Source of the DNA: Planctomycetota bacterium
GTDB taxonomy: Bacteria > Planctomycetota > UBA1135 > JACQFD01
Reading direction: 5' to 3'
Assembly: GCA_016200225.1 (NCBI GenBank)
Contig: JACQFD010000013.1
Span: 1 to 60,654, forward strand
DNA length: 60,654 nt
The position numbers were made by a program, and so were the translations under genes. This document shows, one piece after another, positions 31,662-40,389 of this stretch. The notes beneath the pieces are model-generated. The model made no database searches. It had not been told where the DNA came from and saw nothing but the letters and a program-made list of their open reading frames with translations. Each line of letters begins with the position of its first letter. The first letter of the stretch is position 1.

Positions 31662-32528
31662 TTAACTCCAGAGACAGGCGACCGCGAGGTCGTCGTCCGA
31701 CGGTTCCATGAATTCTAAAGATTCGGAATCGAATGCATTGCGGAAGCGCAGTTGCACGCGCGTGCCGCGTCCGGGCTCGGAATCGAGACGGACTTCGTCG
31801 GCGCATTTGTGAAATTTAATCAAACCGGGAAGCGCATCCGGGCGTTTCGACGATTCGCGCGGCGCGAGCGCGCCCGAGAGCGCGGCGGATACATCGAATC
31901 CGCAGCCGTGATCCTCGACTTGTAACAAAAGTCCGTCGCCGTCGCGGCGCACGCCGACGCGCACGTCGCCGCGCGTCCCCGGGTACGCGTGGCACATCGT
32001 GTTTTCGAGGGCTTCACATAACAATTCGAGCGATCGCGCGCGCACCCACGGCTGCGTTTGTAAACGATCGAGTTCGGTCTCGATTTGTTGTGTCAGTCCG
32101 AGCACCGCCCGTTCCGTGGCCTCCGCGCTCGCGTTGAATCCTTCGTTCGCCGCGGCTGCCGTTTCGAGAGGATCGATTTCGGCGATAATCTTTACAAGTT
32201 CGGCCGGCGAAAACGGTTTTGTAAGGAACGCGCCGACGCGCAGACGGATCGCCTCGACGGCCTGTTCGTACGTCCCGTAGCCGGTTGTAACAATTGCCGT
32301 GAATTTCGTGTCGAGCGCGCGCAATCTTGACAACAGATCGATGCCGCATCCGTCGGGAAGCCGCAGATCGGTAACGACCACTTCATAACGATCCTCGACA
32401 AACGCGTCCCACGCCGCCGCCGCCGTCGCGACTTCTGTAATGATATGTCCGGCGCCCGCGAGCACTTCGGCGATGGCCGAGCGCAGCGCGGGTTCGTCGT
32501 CGACGAATAATATGCGGCGCGGCATCAT
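31662..32528 (-). CDS. response regulator fused to RsbW-like ATPase domain
   Basis: A 288-residue protein. The receiver (1-125) has FVDDEP, phosphoacceptor D54 (VTDLRLPDG), a conserved TGYGTYEQAVEAIR stretch and the KPFSP end. The C-terminal domain (about 150-285) is a GHKL ATPase of the RsbW/SpoIIAB kind: LLCEALENTMCHAYPG is the N-box, EDHGCGFD the G1 box. This fusion would couple phosphorylation to an anti-sigma or serine-kinase activity. The start is one of two adjacent ATGs (32,528 or 32,525) overlapping the stop of the kinase-like gene. The next gene downstream is a membrane TPR protein. Confidence 0.85.
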   Translation of the reverse strand: MMPRRILFVDDEPALRSAIAEVLAGAGHIITEVATAAAAWDAFVEDRYEVVVTDLRLPDGCGIDLLSRLRALDTKFTAIVTTGYGTYEQAVEAIRLRVGAFLTKPFSPAELVKIIAEIDPLETAAAANEGFNASAEATERAVLGLTQQIETELDRLQTQPWVRARSLELLCEALENTMCHAYPGTRGDVRVGVRRDGDGLLLQVEDHGCGFDVSAALSGALAPRESSKRPDALPGLIKFHKCADEVRLDSEPGRGTRVQLRFRNAFDSESLEFMEPSDDDLAVACLWS

Positions 32529-33160
32529 TCCGACGCCTCCGCGTGCGAAACGGCTTTCAGCAATATATATAATCGCCATACGCCGCCCGCGTGTTCGATC
32601 TGCAATTGACCGCCGAACGATCCGAGCCGCGCCCGGACGAGCGGAATCTCGAGGTTCAAACCGCCGGCGTCGTGGTTCGCCTCGCCCGTGCCCTCGAGCA
32701 GAATGGTAGTAACGCCCTCGGCGCAGCGCGACGACGCCTGGATGCGCGCGGCGCCATTGTTAAATAAATAATCCGCGCAGCGCGAAATGCATTGTATTAA
32801 TATTTCGGGATCGGCGGCCGCGTCGCCCGCGAGATTCCCTCCAAAAAACCGGTCGCGTTCCACGGCGGCGCGCGCGAGCACGGATTGGTGATATTTCCAA
32901 AACGCTTTCAGTTCGACCGGTCGCGGATGCGCGGAGGCGGGAGTCGCCAATTCAACCAATGCGCGGACGGCGTCTTCTATCTTATGAATACACTCGAGCG
33001 CCCTGCCGCACGCCTCGTGTTCCGGCGACGATTCCGCGACCGCTTTTTCAATTTTCTCGATGTTCGCGCGCGTTCCCGCGAGCGGATTGCGGACCGCGTG
33101 CGCGACGGCGGACGCGAGTTGGGAAATGCGCAGCGTGGGAGCGGAGTTGGGAACGGCCAT
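32525..33160 (-). CDS. atypical histidine kinase, degenerate ATPase domain
   Basis: A 211-residue protein. Residues 10-50 form a dimerisation/phosphoacceptor helix with H21 in a good context (SAVAHAVRNPLAGTRANI). The following part has the size and rough outline of a kinase ATPase domain, with CISRCADYLFNNGAARIQ where the N-box should be and VRARLGSFGGQLQIEHAGG near the end, but no G1 box. It may bind or receive phosphate without phosphorylating. I chose the ATG at 33,160; an upstream TTG at 33,247 would add 29 basic residues. It overlaps the receiver-RsbW gene by ATGATG and is its likely partner. Confidence 0.65.
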   Translation of the reverse strand: MAVPNSAPTLRISQLASAVAHAVRNPLAGTRANIEKIEKAVAESSPEHEACGRALECIHKIEDAVRALVELATPASAHPRPVELKAFWKYHQSVLARAAVERDRFFGGNLAGDAAADPEILIQCISRCADYLFNNGAARIQASSRCAEGVTTILLEGTGEANHDAGGLNLEIPLVRARLGSFGGQLQIEHAGGVWRLYILLKAVSHAEASE

Positions 33161-33371
33161 GGCGGGCGCCGACGGTGGGGAGATCGCCCGGCGCGCCGTC
33201 CTTATCGGCAACTGAAGAGGGAAAAGTTTTGCGCGTTTGCGTCGCAATTTTCCGGCGCGAGGCGGCGGCCCGAATTGTTATCACATTGTCGCAAAATGCG
33301 GCAGTTTCGTCGCGCAATCGCGACAGCCGCCCGTCCGCGCGGGGCCGACTCTTATTATTAACGATACGCGG

Positions 33372-36116
33372 CTATCTCGGCGCGCCGGCGGTTTTCCGCT
33401 GATCGGGCGTGAGCCGGTTCAGATACTTTTCATACAATTGCGTATGCTTCGATTCGAGATTCGTTTCGCGGCCGCCGACGATCATTCGTTTCACGTGCGT
33501 GCGGACTTCGAGCGGATTTCCATCTGTAATAATTATGTCCGCGATCTTTCCGGGCTCGAGCGAACCGAGTTTTTCGTCGACGCCGAGAATTTTCGCGGCG
33601 TTGATCGTTACAGATCGGATCGCCGCGTCCATCGGGAGCCCGTAGGCCGCCGACATGCCCGCTTGAAACGGGAGATTCCGCGCGTTGCTCGAATCGGCCA
33701 TGCCGAATGCAAATAATACGCCCGCGGCGTCGAGAACGCGCGCGGCCGAATAAATTGTATCATACGGCGCGAACGGCGACGACGGAACCGACGTCACCGG
33801 AAGCAGCAGCACGGGAATTTTCTTTTCGGCGAGCATGACCGCGACTTTTCCGATTTCGTTGCACGAGGATCGGAGAATAATCTTTAACTTATTTTCCTCC
33901 GCGAAACGCGCGGCGCCGACGGCGTCGCGCGCGCCGCCGATATTCATGATAAACGGACGCGTCCCGGACGCATAAGGCGCGAGCGCGTCGAGTTTTGGAT
34001 CTTTAACATTCTTCGCCGGATCGGCCCCGTAGGCCGCGGCGCGCTCGATCCAAAGCTTCAATTCGCGCGTCGAAGTCTTATAATTCTTTTCGCGCTCTTT
34101 ATCGTTATCGGCGGCGCTTTTTTCGGGATCGTCCGCGTACTGCGACGGAAAATCGACGTGCATCGCGAGCCGGTCGACCACGAGCATGTGCGCCGTCGTC
34201 CAACCGTCGAGGTGGACAAGCGCGCTCTGTCCCCCGAGGAGGCCGCCGGAGGAACTAACGAGCGCCGACGTGATGCCGTTCGCGCGCGCGACGGGAATGT
34301 GTTCGCTTTCGGCGTGGACCGCGCGCCAAGTTAATAAATCAGGTTGTAAAGAATCGCTCTCTCCCGCGTCGTCGGTGCCTGCGACGCTGCCGACTTCGGC
34401 GAGTCCGACGCGCGATATGGCGTCGATCATTCCGGGATATATGTAAAGTCCCTTCGCGTCGATGACTTTATAATCGCTCGGGGCCGGAAGGCCGGGTCCG
34501 AGCGCCGTGATCGCGCCGTTCTCGATTAATACAGTTCCGTCGACGAACGCGGGCGACGTCACGGGCACCACCGTGCCCCGGATGATGGCGATTTTCTCCG
34601 CGGGCTGCGCCGCGACCTTCGGGGCGGGCGCCCAAGGCGTCGTCGAAGCGAACTCCATGCGCGCGGCGCCCGTTCTTTGCGAATGCATCGAAAGATTATT
34701 TAATTTTAATTCTTCCTTGACGTCATTGATATATTCGATCCACGCATCGCGGCGCTGAAATTCGACTTCGCCGTCGACGATCGACATCATACATTTCGCC
34801 TCGACCGAGAGCGGATGCGCGTCGAACAGCGCGATGTCGCCGTCTTTGCCGACTTCGATCGAACCGAGCCGTTTGTCGATGCCGAGTTGTTTCGCTGTAT
34901 TGATCGATACGGTGGCGAGACATTCGTCGGCTGTTAGCATTCCGTAGCGCATCGCTTTGCCTGCGTCGAGATGCAACCGCCGGATGAGTTCGCCGCTGTC
35001 GCTGTTAATCGTAACATTGACGCCGGCGCGCGTCATCAGCGCGACATTGTATGGAATCGCATCGTAAGCTTCCATTTTGAACGCCCACCAGTCGCTGAAC
35101 GTCGACGCGCCCGCTCCGTGGCGCGCGATTTCGGGCGCGACTTTGTAACCTTCGAGAACGTGCTGCAAAGTCTTAATCTTTACGCCGTACGCGTCCGCGA
35201 CGTCGAGTAACATTGTAATTTCGTCGGCGCGATAACAATGGCTGTGCACGGCGACTTCGCCCGCGAGAATTGCTACAATTGTTTCGAGGCGTAGATCGCG
35301 CCGCCGAGGCGGAACGAATCCGCCTTTTGCAATTTTCTCGAGATCGTCGCGGCGTTCTTTAATTAAATCATTCGCTTCGTCGAACGAACGCCGGATGAGC
35401 GCCTCGACGCCCATGCGCGTCGTCGGATAGCGGAGGGGGCGGCCGGGCGCGCGGAAATTGGATTGTTTAGGATTCTCGCCGAGCGCGAATTTGATGCCCC
35501 GCGGCGCGTCGGCCATTTCGATCCCGGCGGCCGTGCGATGAGTCTTTAATTTAATGATCGCGTGCTGCCCGCCGATCGCGTTCGCGCTTCCATGCAATAA
35601 TCGCGCCGTCGTACAGCCGCCGGCGAGCGCTCGATAAATTTCGAGAGAATTGGGATCGATCACATCGCTAATTCTGCATTCCGCAGTGATCGCGTCACCC
35701 CCTTCGTTGACGTCGCCCTCGATCGCGATGTGCGAATGGCAGTCGATGGCGCCCGGAACGGCGAACCATCCGCGCCCGTCGATCGTCGTCGTCCCCTCCG
35801 GAACACTAAGATTCTGTCCGATGGCCGTAATCTTACCGTTACGGATCAGTATGGATGCGTGTTCCAACATCGGCGTCGTCACCGGGATAACATTAACATC
35901 GGTAATCAATACATTTCCGCCCGTGTGGATCCGCGGCACGCGGTCGGCGTCGATTTCGACGGGCCATTCGAGCTTCGCGCGCGCGGGCGCCGAAGCGGGC
36001 TGCGACGCCGGTTTCGATTCGGGCGCGGTCGCAACCGGTTCCTGCGGCGCCGCGCCTGCATTTATAATAAATGGAACGAACGCCGCGGCGGCGAAGTATC
36101 GTGAGCATCGGATCAT
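33372..36116 (-). CDS. secreted tandem amidohydrolase, second half degenerate
   Basis: A 914-residue exported protein: signal peptide (1-22), a Pro/Ala/Ser linker, and two consecutive amidohydrolase-superfamily domains. The first (about 65-480) has the metal-binding H127-x-H129 (AIDCHSHIA), a later VHSHCY pair and a TINSDSGEL Asp, so it is probably a working hydrolase. The second (about 505-890) has the same framework (IIRGTVVPVTSPAFVDGTVL, GLYIYPGMIDAISRVG) but Ala-Ile-Ser in place of His-x-His, so the metal site is lost. Such tandem proteins occur in Planctomycetota; the substrate is unknown, perhaps a peptide or cyclic amide. The gene downstream of it encodes a kinase, 210 bases away, and the gene upstream another pseudo-amidohydrolase, 2 bases away. 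Confidence 0.87.
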   Translation of the reverse strand: MIRCSRYFAAAAFVPFIINAGAAPQEPVATAPESKPASQPASAPARAKLEWPVEIDADRVPRIHTGGNVLITDVNVIPVTTPMLEHASILIRNGKITAIGQNLSVPEGTTTIDGRGWFAVPGAIDCHSHIAIEGDVNEGGDAITAECRISDVIDPNSLEIYRALAGGCTTARLLHGSANAIGGQHAIIKLKTHRTAAGIEMADAPRGIKFALGENPKQSNFRAPGRPLRYPTTRMGVEALIRRSFDEANDLIKERRDDLEKIAKGGFVPPRRRDLRLETIVAILAGEVAVHSHCYRADEITMLLDVADAYGVKIKTLQHVLEGYKVAPEIARHGAGASTFSDWWAFKMEAYDAIPYNVALMTRAGVNVTINSDSGELIRRLHLDAGKAMRYGMLTADECLATVSINTAKQLGIDKRLGSIEVGKDGDIALFDAHPLSVEAKCMMSIVDGEVEFQRRDAWIEYINDVKEELKLNNLSMHSQRTGAARMEFASTTPWAPAPKVAAQPAEKIAIIRGTVVPVTSPAFVDGTVLIENGAITALGPGLPAPSDYKVIDAKGLYIYPGMIDAISRVGLAEVGSVAGTDDAGESDSLQPDLLTWRAVHAESEHIPVARANGITSALVSSSGGLLGGQSALVHLDGWTTAHMLVVDRLAMHVDFPSQYADDPEKSAADNDKEREKNYKTSTRELKLWIERAAAYGADPAKNVKDPKLDALAPYASGTRPFIMNIGGARDAVGAARFAEENKLKIILRSSCNEIGKVAVMLAEKKIPVLLLPVTSVPSSPFAPYDTIYSAARVLDAAGVLFAFGMADSSNARNLPFQAGMSAAYGLPMDAAIRSVTINAAKILGVDEKLGSLEPGKIADIIITDGNPLEVRTHVKRMIVGGRETNLESKHTQLYEKYLNRLTPDQRKTAGAPR

Positions 36117-36118
36117 AA

Positions 36119-37732
36119 TTAGTTTCCTCCCTTTTCGCTCTTGGAATTGAACGTATCGAGCGATGCGCCGCCGCCATCGTCGTGGTCCGCATCCGCGCGC
36201 GGCCTCCGCCGGCCGCCGCCTCCCGCCGGCTGCGACGCGGGCGCGGCCGATGCGCCCTCCTCGTCGAAATCGAAGCGTTTTTTCTGTATAAATACATATC
36301 GAATCTTAAATTCCTTGTCGCCCGGCGCGCCCTTTGTAATTGTTAAATAAGCGGGACGCCCCGTCTCGATCTTTCCCAGTATTTCCGAAACGCCGAACAA
36401 TTCGGCGGGCGTCGTCGTGAGCGCCGCGAGCGCCTGCTCGCGGGTGAGTCCTTTTTCGACCAATTTCGCGATCAACGCGTGCAGTTCGATGGCGGATTTG
36501 AGTCCGCGTGTTGTAAATAAAAACGGCACGCCCGCTTTCGCGACCGCGACCGCATTATTAACTTTTTCTTCATATAAACGCTTCCGTTCGGCGCGCATTT
36601 TCGCGGACATTTCGTCGGGATCGGGCCATTTGTAACTTTGCGCCGCGGGCCCGGACGCGGGCGCGGACGCCGATACGGAGGCCGGCCCCGAAGCAGGCGC
36701 GGAAGCCGGCGCCGACGCGGGCTTCGACTCGGGTGTTTTCTTAGTATCCGCCGCCGGAGGATCCTTCGGTTCCGCGCCGAAATCCAAAGATAACAATACC
36801 GGAACGCGCTTCGCGAGCAGCGCATCGGTACATTTCCACGCCTCGGCGCCGCCGACGATCCACGGCTGAATATTAAATTCTTCGGCGGCCTTGAGCGCGC
36901 GCAATATTTGAGTCGAGGTGTTCGCTTCGAACGCGACCGGCATCGCGCGGTCGAGCACGGGCTCGAGAGATGCTAATATTTCGTCGGTCGCGGGAACGGT
37001 CATTTGTTTGGAATGCTCGCGCCACGCTTTCCACGATTTTTGATACCAATCCGCGTCGAGCAGCGATTGTCTAAATAAAGCAACCGCCCCCATCGCGCTC
37101 ACCGGATAACCCTCCGACGGCGCGGGGCGCAATTCCGCCGCCATCGCGACGTCGATTCTTAATAGTACATCGCGCCGGCGCCCGCCGGACAGATCCGCGA
37201 GCGCGGCGCGGCCGCCGATGGTTGCCGCGGACGGCTCGAAAAGCGCGGCGGCGAATCCGGCCTGCCTGCGGCCGCCGGCGATTTCTTCTGTTATATCTAA
37301 TAAATTCAAACCGCTCGCGTCCGGACGGATTCCTTTGCGATGCGAATCTTGCATTTTCGCCGACGCCTCGGCGCCCGGATCGCGATTCGGTCCTTCGTGC
37401 ACGATCGCGGGAGGCGCGATGCCGGCCGCGACGCTTCCATCGATGAAACCGGGATATATCATAAGTCCGGTTCCGTCGATCACGCGCGCGCCCGGCGGCG
37501 CTTCGGCGCCCGAATCTACAATTTCGATTCTGCCGTCCCGGACGACGACGCGGCCGTTTTCGATAACATTTCCGTCGCCGTTGTGAATCTTAGCATGCAA
37601 TATGCAATGCGTTTCGGGGGCGCGCGAACCCTGCCGGGGCGCGGCGGCACCGGGAGCCGCGAACGCGGCGGCCGCGGAAATCGTTAATATTAATAAATAT
37701 GGATGGAATCGGAGCGGGGTTTGGTTCGCCAT
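36119..37732 (-). CDS. secreted amidohydrolase-like pseudoenzyme
   Basis: A 537-residue exported protein with a signal peptide (YLLILTISAAAAFAAPGAAA). It has the outer beta frame of the amidohydrolase family (ILHAKIHNGDGNVIENGRVV, GLMIYPGFIDGSVAAG) and the closing part (ELFGVSEILGKIETGRPAYL), but the first metal motif His-x-His is replaced by Gly-Ser-Val. A long Ala/Ser/Pro/Glu linker lies near 340-370 and a Gly/Arg/Asp-rich tail at the end. It is followed 2 bases later by the tandem amidohydrolase, so the two are cotranscribed and may form one complex in which this protein is a structural partner. Confidence 0.8.
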   Translation of the reverse strand: MANQTPLRFHPYLLILTISAAAAFAAPGAAAPRQGSRAPETHCILHAKIHNGDGNVIENGRVVVRDGRIEIVDSGAEAPPGARVIDGTGLMIYPGFIDGSVAAGIAPPAIVHEGPNRDPGAEASAKMQDSHRKGIRPDASGLNLLDITEEIAGGRRQAGFAAALFEPSAATIGGRAALADLSGGRRRDVLLRIDVAMAAELRPAPSEGYPVSAMGAVALFRQSLLDADWYQKSWKAWREHSKQMTVPATDEILASLEPVLDRAMPVAFEANTSTQILRALKAAEEFNIQPWIVGGAEAWKCTDALLAKRVPVLLSLDFGAEPKDPPAADTKKTPESKPASAPASAPASGPASVSASAPASGPAAQSYKWPDPDEMSAKMRAERKRLYEEKVNNAVAVAKAGVPFLFTTRGLKSAIELHALIAKLVEKGLTREQALAALTTTPAELFGVSEILGKIETGRPAYLTITKGAPGDKEFKIRYVFIQKKRFDFDEEGASAAPASQPAGGGGRRRPRADADHDDGGGASLDTFNSKSEKGGN

Positions 37733-37776
37733 CGCGTGCGTATTACGCGACGGAGGCCGCCCGCGGCAACGATCGT

Positions 37777-38973
37777 TTACGAAAAAAGCGGGAGCGACGG
37801 AAACGCGCCGTCGAGGACCGGCGACGGGTCGACGTCAAGCCAGTCGCGCATCGCACTGGCATAGACGCGGCGAAAATCGATTTTCATGGTGACATCTCCG
37901 TCATCCAAATGGGCGAGATCGGGCGGATCGCCGTGCATTCCTGCCCGGATTCCGCCGCCGAGGAGAAAGACGGGCGCCGCGGCGCCGTGGTCGGTGCCGC
38001 CCGAGGCGTTTTCGCGCAGGCGGCGGCCGAACTCGCTGAACATGAGCATCGCGACGCCGCGTTCCCGGTGCATCGAGCGAATGTCCTTCCAAAACGCCGC
38101 GACGGATTCGTCGAGTTCGCGCAGCAGCAATGTATGCAATTGCGCCTCGCCCGCGTGCGTGTCGAAACCGTCGATTTCTAAATAATAGATCCGCGCGTCG
38201 AATCCCGCATTCATCAATTGCGAAATTGTATATAATTTTTTCGCGAGCGGGGAATTTGGATAATTTACATTCGTCCGGCCGGCGGCGGCCGCCGACTTTA
38301 ATTTTGCGGAGAACTCGTACGCGGCCGACGCCTGCCGCGCGAGCCACGCCGATTGTTTAGATTCACGATGCACGGAGGCCGTTTGCGCGAGCGCCGCCCC
38401 CGCGGCGCCGGCGGCGAGCAGCGCGCGATCCAACTTCGTGAGCGACGGCGTCACGGATCGGCCTCCGACGAGCGAAAGAGGTAGTTCGGTCGAACCGACG
38501 TGCAGCGCCGCCGCGCCGCGGCCGCCGCCGTCGACGGAATCGTTTAATTTACCGATCCACCCCGAATCCGCGCGCGCCGGATCCGTGCTTCCGCAATGCC
38601 ATATTTCCATCGATCGAAAATGCGAGCGGTCGGGCTGCGGATAACCGACGTTTTGAATAATAGCGAATTCGCCGTTTTTGTATATTTCGGCGAGGCGGTG
38701 CATCGCGGGATGCAGACCCGCGTGTTCGTCGAGCCGGATCGCGCTCTCTTTCGGAATGCGAAGCCGCGGACGCGCCCGATGATACAGATCATCCTCGATC
38801 GGAATGCAAGTATTCAATCCGTCGTTGCCGCCGGTCATCTGTAATATTATCAAAACGCGTTCGCCGGCCGGTTCGCGGGGCGGCCGCGCAAAAAAACCGT
38901 TCGCGCGCGCCGACGCGGACGCGAACGGCAGTCCAAGTCCGAACTTTACAAAATCGCGGCGGTCGAAGTTCAT
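37777..38973 (-). CDS. DUF1501 protein (sulfatase-like, Tat-exported)
   Basis: A 398-residue protein of the DUF1501 family, an alkaline-phosphatase-like fold very common in Planctomycetota. The N-terminus has a twin-arginine signal (FDRRDFVKFG). Typical blocks are LIILQMTGGNDGLNTCIP, IQNVGYPQPDRSHFRSMEIW, DGFDTHAGEAQLHTLLLREL, MLMFSEFGRRLRENASGGTD with HG following, and the GDVTMKIDFRRVYASAM end. It starts 19 bases after the DUF1800 gene stop; the pair is a standard operon. Function is unknown; cell-surface polymer processing is often suggested. Confidence 0.95.
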   Translation of the reverse strand: MNFDRRDFVKFGLGLPFASASARANGFFARPPREPAGERVLIILQMTGGNDGLNTCIPIEDDLYHRARPRLRIPKESAIRLDEHAGLHPAMHRLAEIYKNGEFAIIQNVGYPQPDRSHFRSMEIWHCGSTDPARADSGWIGKLNDSVDGGGRGAAALHVGSTELPLSLVGGRSVTPSLTKLDRALLAAGAAGAALAQTASVHRESKQSAWLARQASAAYEFSAKLKSAAAAGRTNVNYPNSPLAKKLYTISQLMNAGFDARIYYLEIDGFDTHAGEAQLHTLLLRELDESVAAFWKDIRSMHRERGVAMLMFSEFGRRLRENASGGTDHGAAAPVFLLGGGIRAGMHGDPPDLAHLDDGDVTMKIDFRRVYASAMRDWLDVDPSPVLDGAFPSLPLFS

Positions 38974-38992
38974 GGCGGCGTTCGGTTTGATT

Positions 38993-40384
38993 TTAATTTA
39001 AATGATATTCGGGAAGACAGACGACGGCGTGCAGCATCGCGCGCGCGCCGCCGAGTCCGGCGGCTTCGAGCCGGCGTATCGGCTCGCGGACGTCCGGCGC
39101 GACGCCATTTTGTAATAATAACTCAAGCGCGCGGTCGGCGGAGTTCGCATTGCGCCGATCGCTTGCAACAAATTCCTCCGCGTCGAATTCGCGTTCGAGC
39201 GGCCCGCCCCGTCCGAGCGCTTCAAATGCAAAATTCGTCCGCGCGAGCCACGTCGCCGGATGGATCCACGCCCGCCCGCCGTCCCAACCTTTCACGCTCG
39301 GAGGATCGAACAAATTCTGGCCCATTTCGGCGACGGCGCGCGCGAGCGCGGCGCCCGAAACCCGGCCTCCGAGCGAACGTAACAATCCGACGGCGAACTC
39401 GACCGGACTCTTAATATTACACTTCCGCGCTTCGGCGGCGTAAAAACCGTTCGATTGAAATAATAATTCGAGGGCGCGCGATAGTACGAATCCCTCGTCG
39501 GCCAGCGTTTTCGCGAACGCGTCGACAAATGGCGCCTGCGGCTCCGGCATGACATAAAATACGAGCAATTTGCGCGCGACGAACTTCGCGCACGCGGGCT
39601 GCGCGACGCACAGTTCGGCGACGTCGTTATCATTAAAATTGCCGCGTCGGCCGAATATTTGTTTTTCTCCGGCGTCGAACGAGGGCGCGTGGAAATGCGC
39701 CGACGGACCGTCGACGCGCCAGCCCGTGAGGGCGCGCGCGGCTTCGCGAATGTCCGCTTCATGATAATTCCCGCGGCCAAGTGTAAACAATTCCATCAAT
39801 TCGCGCGCGAGGTTTTCGTTCGGGCGGCCTTTCGCGCTTTTCGCGCCGTCGAGAAATACGAGCATCGCCGCGTCGCGCACGATTTGTTTCGTTAAAAGAA
39901 CGAAACCGCCGCCTCCGTGTTCGATGAATAGCTCCGCCTGCGCGCGCATTGCGCGGGCCGATTGTACTTTTCGGTGCGCGGTCGCGAAGTGGCCGTGGAA
40001 AAACAATGCTAATTTTTCTCGGAACGGCGCTTTCGTTCTTAACATTCGAAGCAGCCACCACGATCGTAACGATTCGATGCTGTCGGCGCTCGCGATCGCG
40101 TCGAACATTGCGTCGAGTTCCTCGAGCGCACGATCCGCCGGCGCGCGCACGATCGACTTTGCCGCCTCCGCGGGACCGGATTCGGCGATTCTTTGCAATT
40201 CGTCCGGCGCCGCGGGGCCAAACGCCGCGCGTCTTAACAGATGCGCCGCGGCCGCGGCGTCGAACGGGTTCGCGTCCGACGGAACGAACGGCTCCATTAA
40301 AACCCCGCCGTCGCGCGGACCGGTCATTGCTTTATTTACGATTGAACGATTCACGTGGAGACTCGGGACGGATGCCGGAATCAT
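38993..40384 (-). CDS. DUF1800 protein
   Basis: A 463-residue protein of the DUF1800 family, regularly encoded before DUF1501. Conserved blocks are AAHLLRRAAFGPAAPDELQR, LRSWWLLRMLRTKAPFREKL followed by FFHGHFAT, NENLARELMELFTLGRGNY, EAARALTGWRVDG, and the C-terminal FDPPSVKGWDGGRAWIHPAT. No signal peptide is evident at the annotated start; the M at residue 30 could be the true start. The secreted minisatellite protein ends 5 bases upstream, so it belongs to the same operon. Function unknown. Confidence 0.94.
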   Translation of the reverse strand: MIPASVPSLHVNRSIVNKAMTGPRDGGVLMEPFVPSDANPFDAAAAAHLLRRAAFGPAAPDELQRIAESGPAEAAKSIVRAPADRALEELDAMFDAIASADSIESLRSWWLLRMLRTKAPFREKLALFFHGHFATAHRKVQSARAMRAQAELFIEHGGGGFVLLTKQIVRDAAMLVFLDGAKSAKGRPNENLARELMELFTLGRGNYHEADIREAARALTGWRVDGPSAHFHAPSFDAGEKQIFGRRGNFNDNDVAELCVAQPACAKFVARKLLVFYVMPEPQAPFVDAFAKTLADEGFVLSRALELLFQSNGFYAAEARKCNIKSPVEFAVGLLRSLGGRVSGAALARAVAEMGQNLFDPPSVKGWDGGRAWIHPATWLARTNFAFEALGRGGPLEREFDAEEFVASDRRNANSADRALELLLQNGVAPDVREPIRRLEAAGLGGARAMLHAVVCLPEYHLN

Positions 40385-40389
40385 TTAAT

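Noticed and set aside
32885..33402. Plus-strand frames of 147-158 codons opposite the atypical kinase.
   Set aside because: Arg-rich antisense frames without start signals; the kinase frame has a clear phosphoacceptor helix and an ATGATG junction with its partner.
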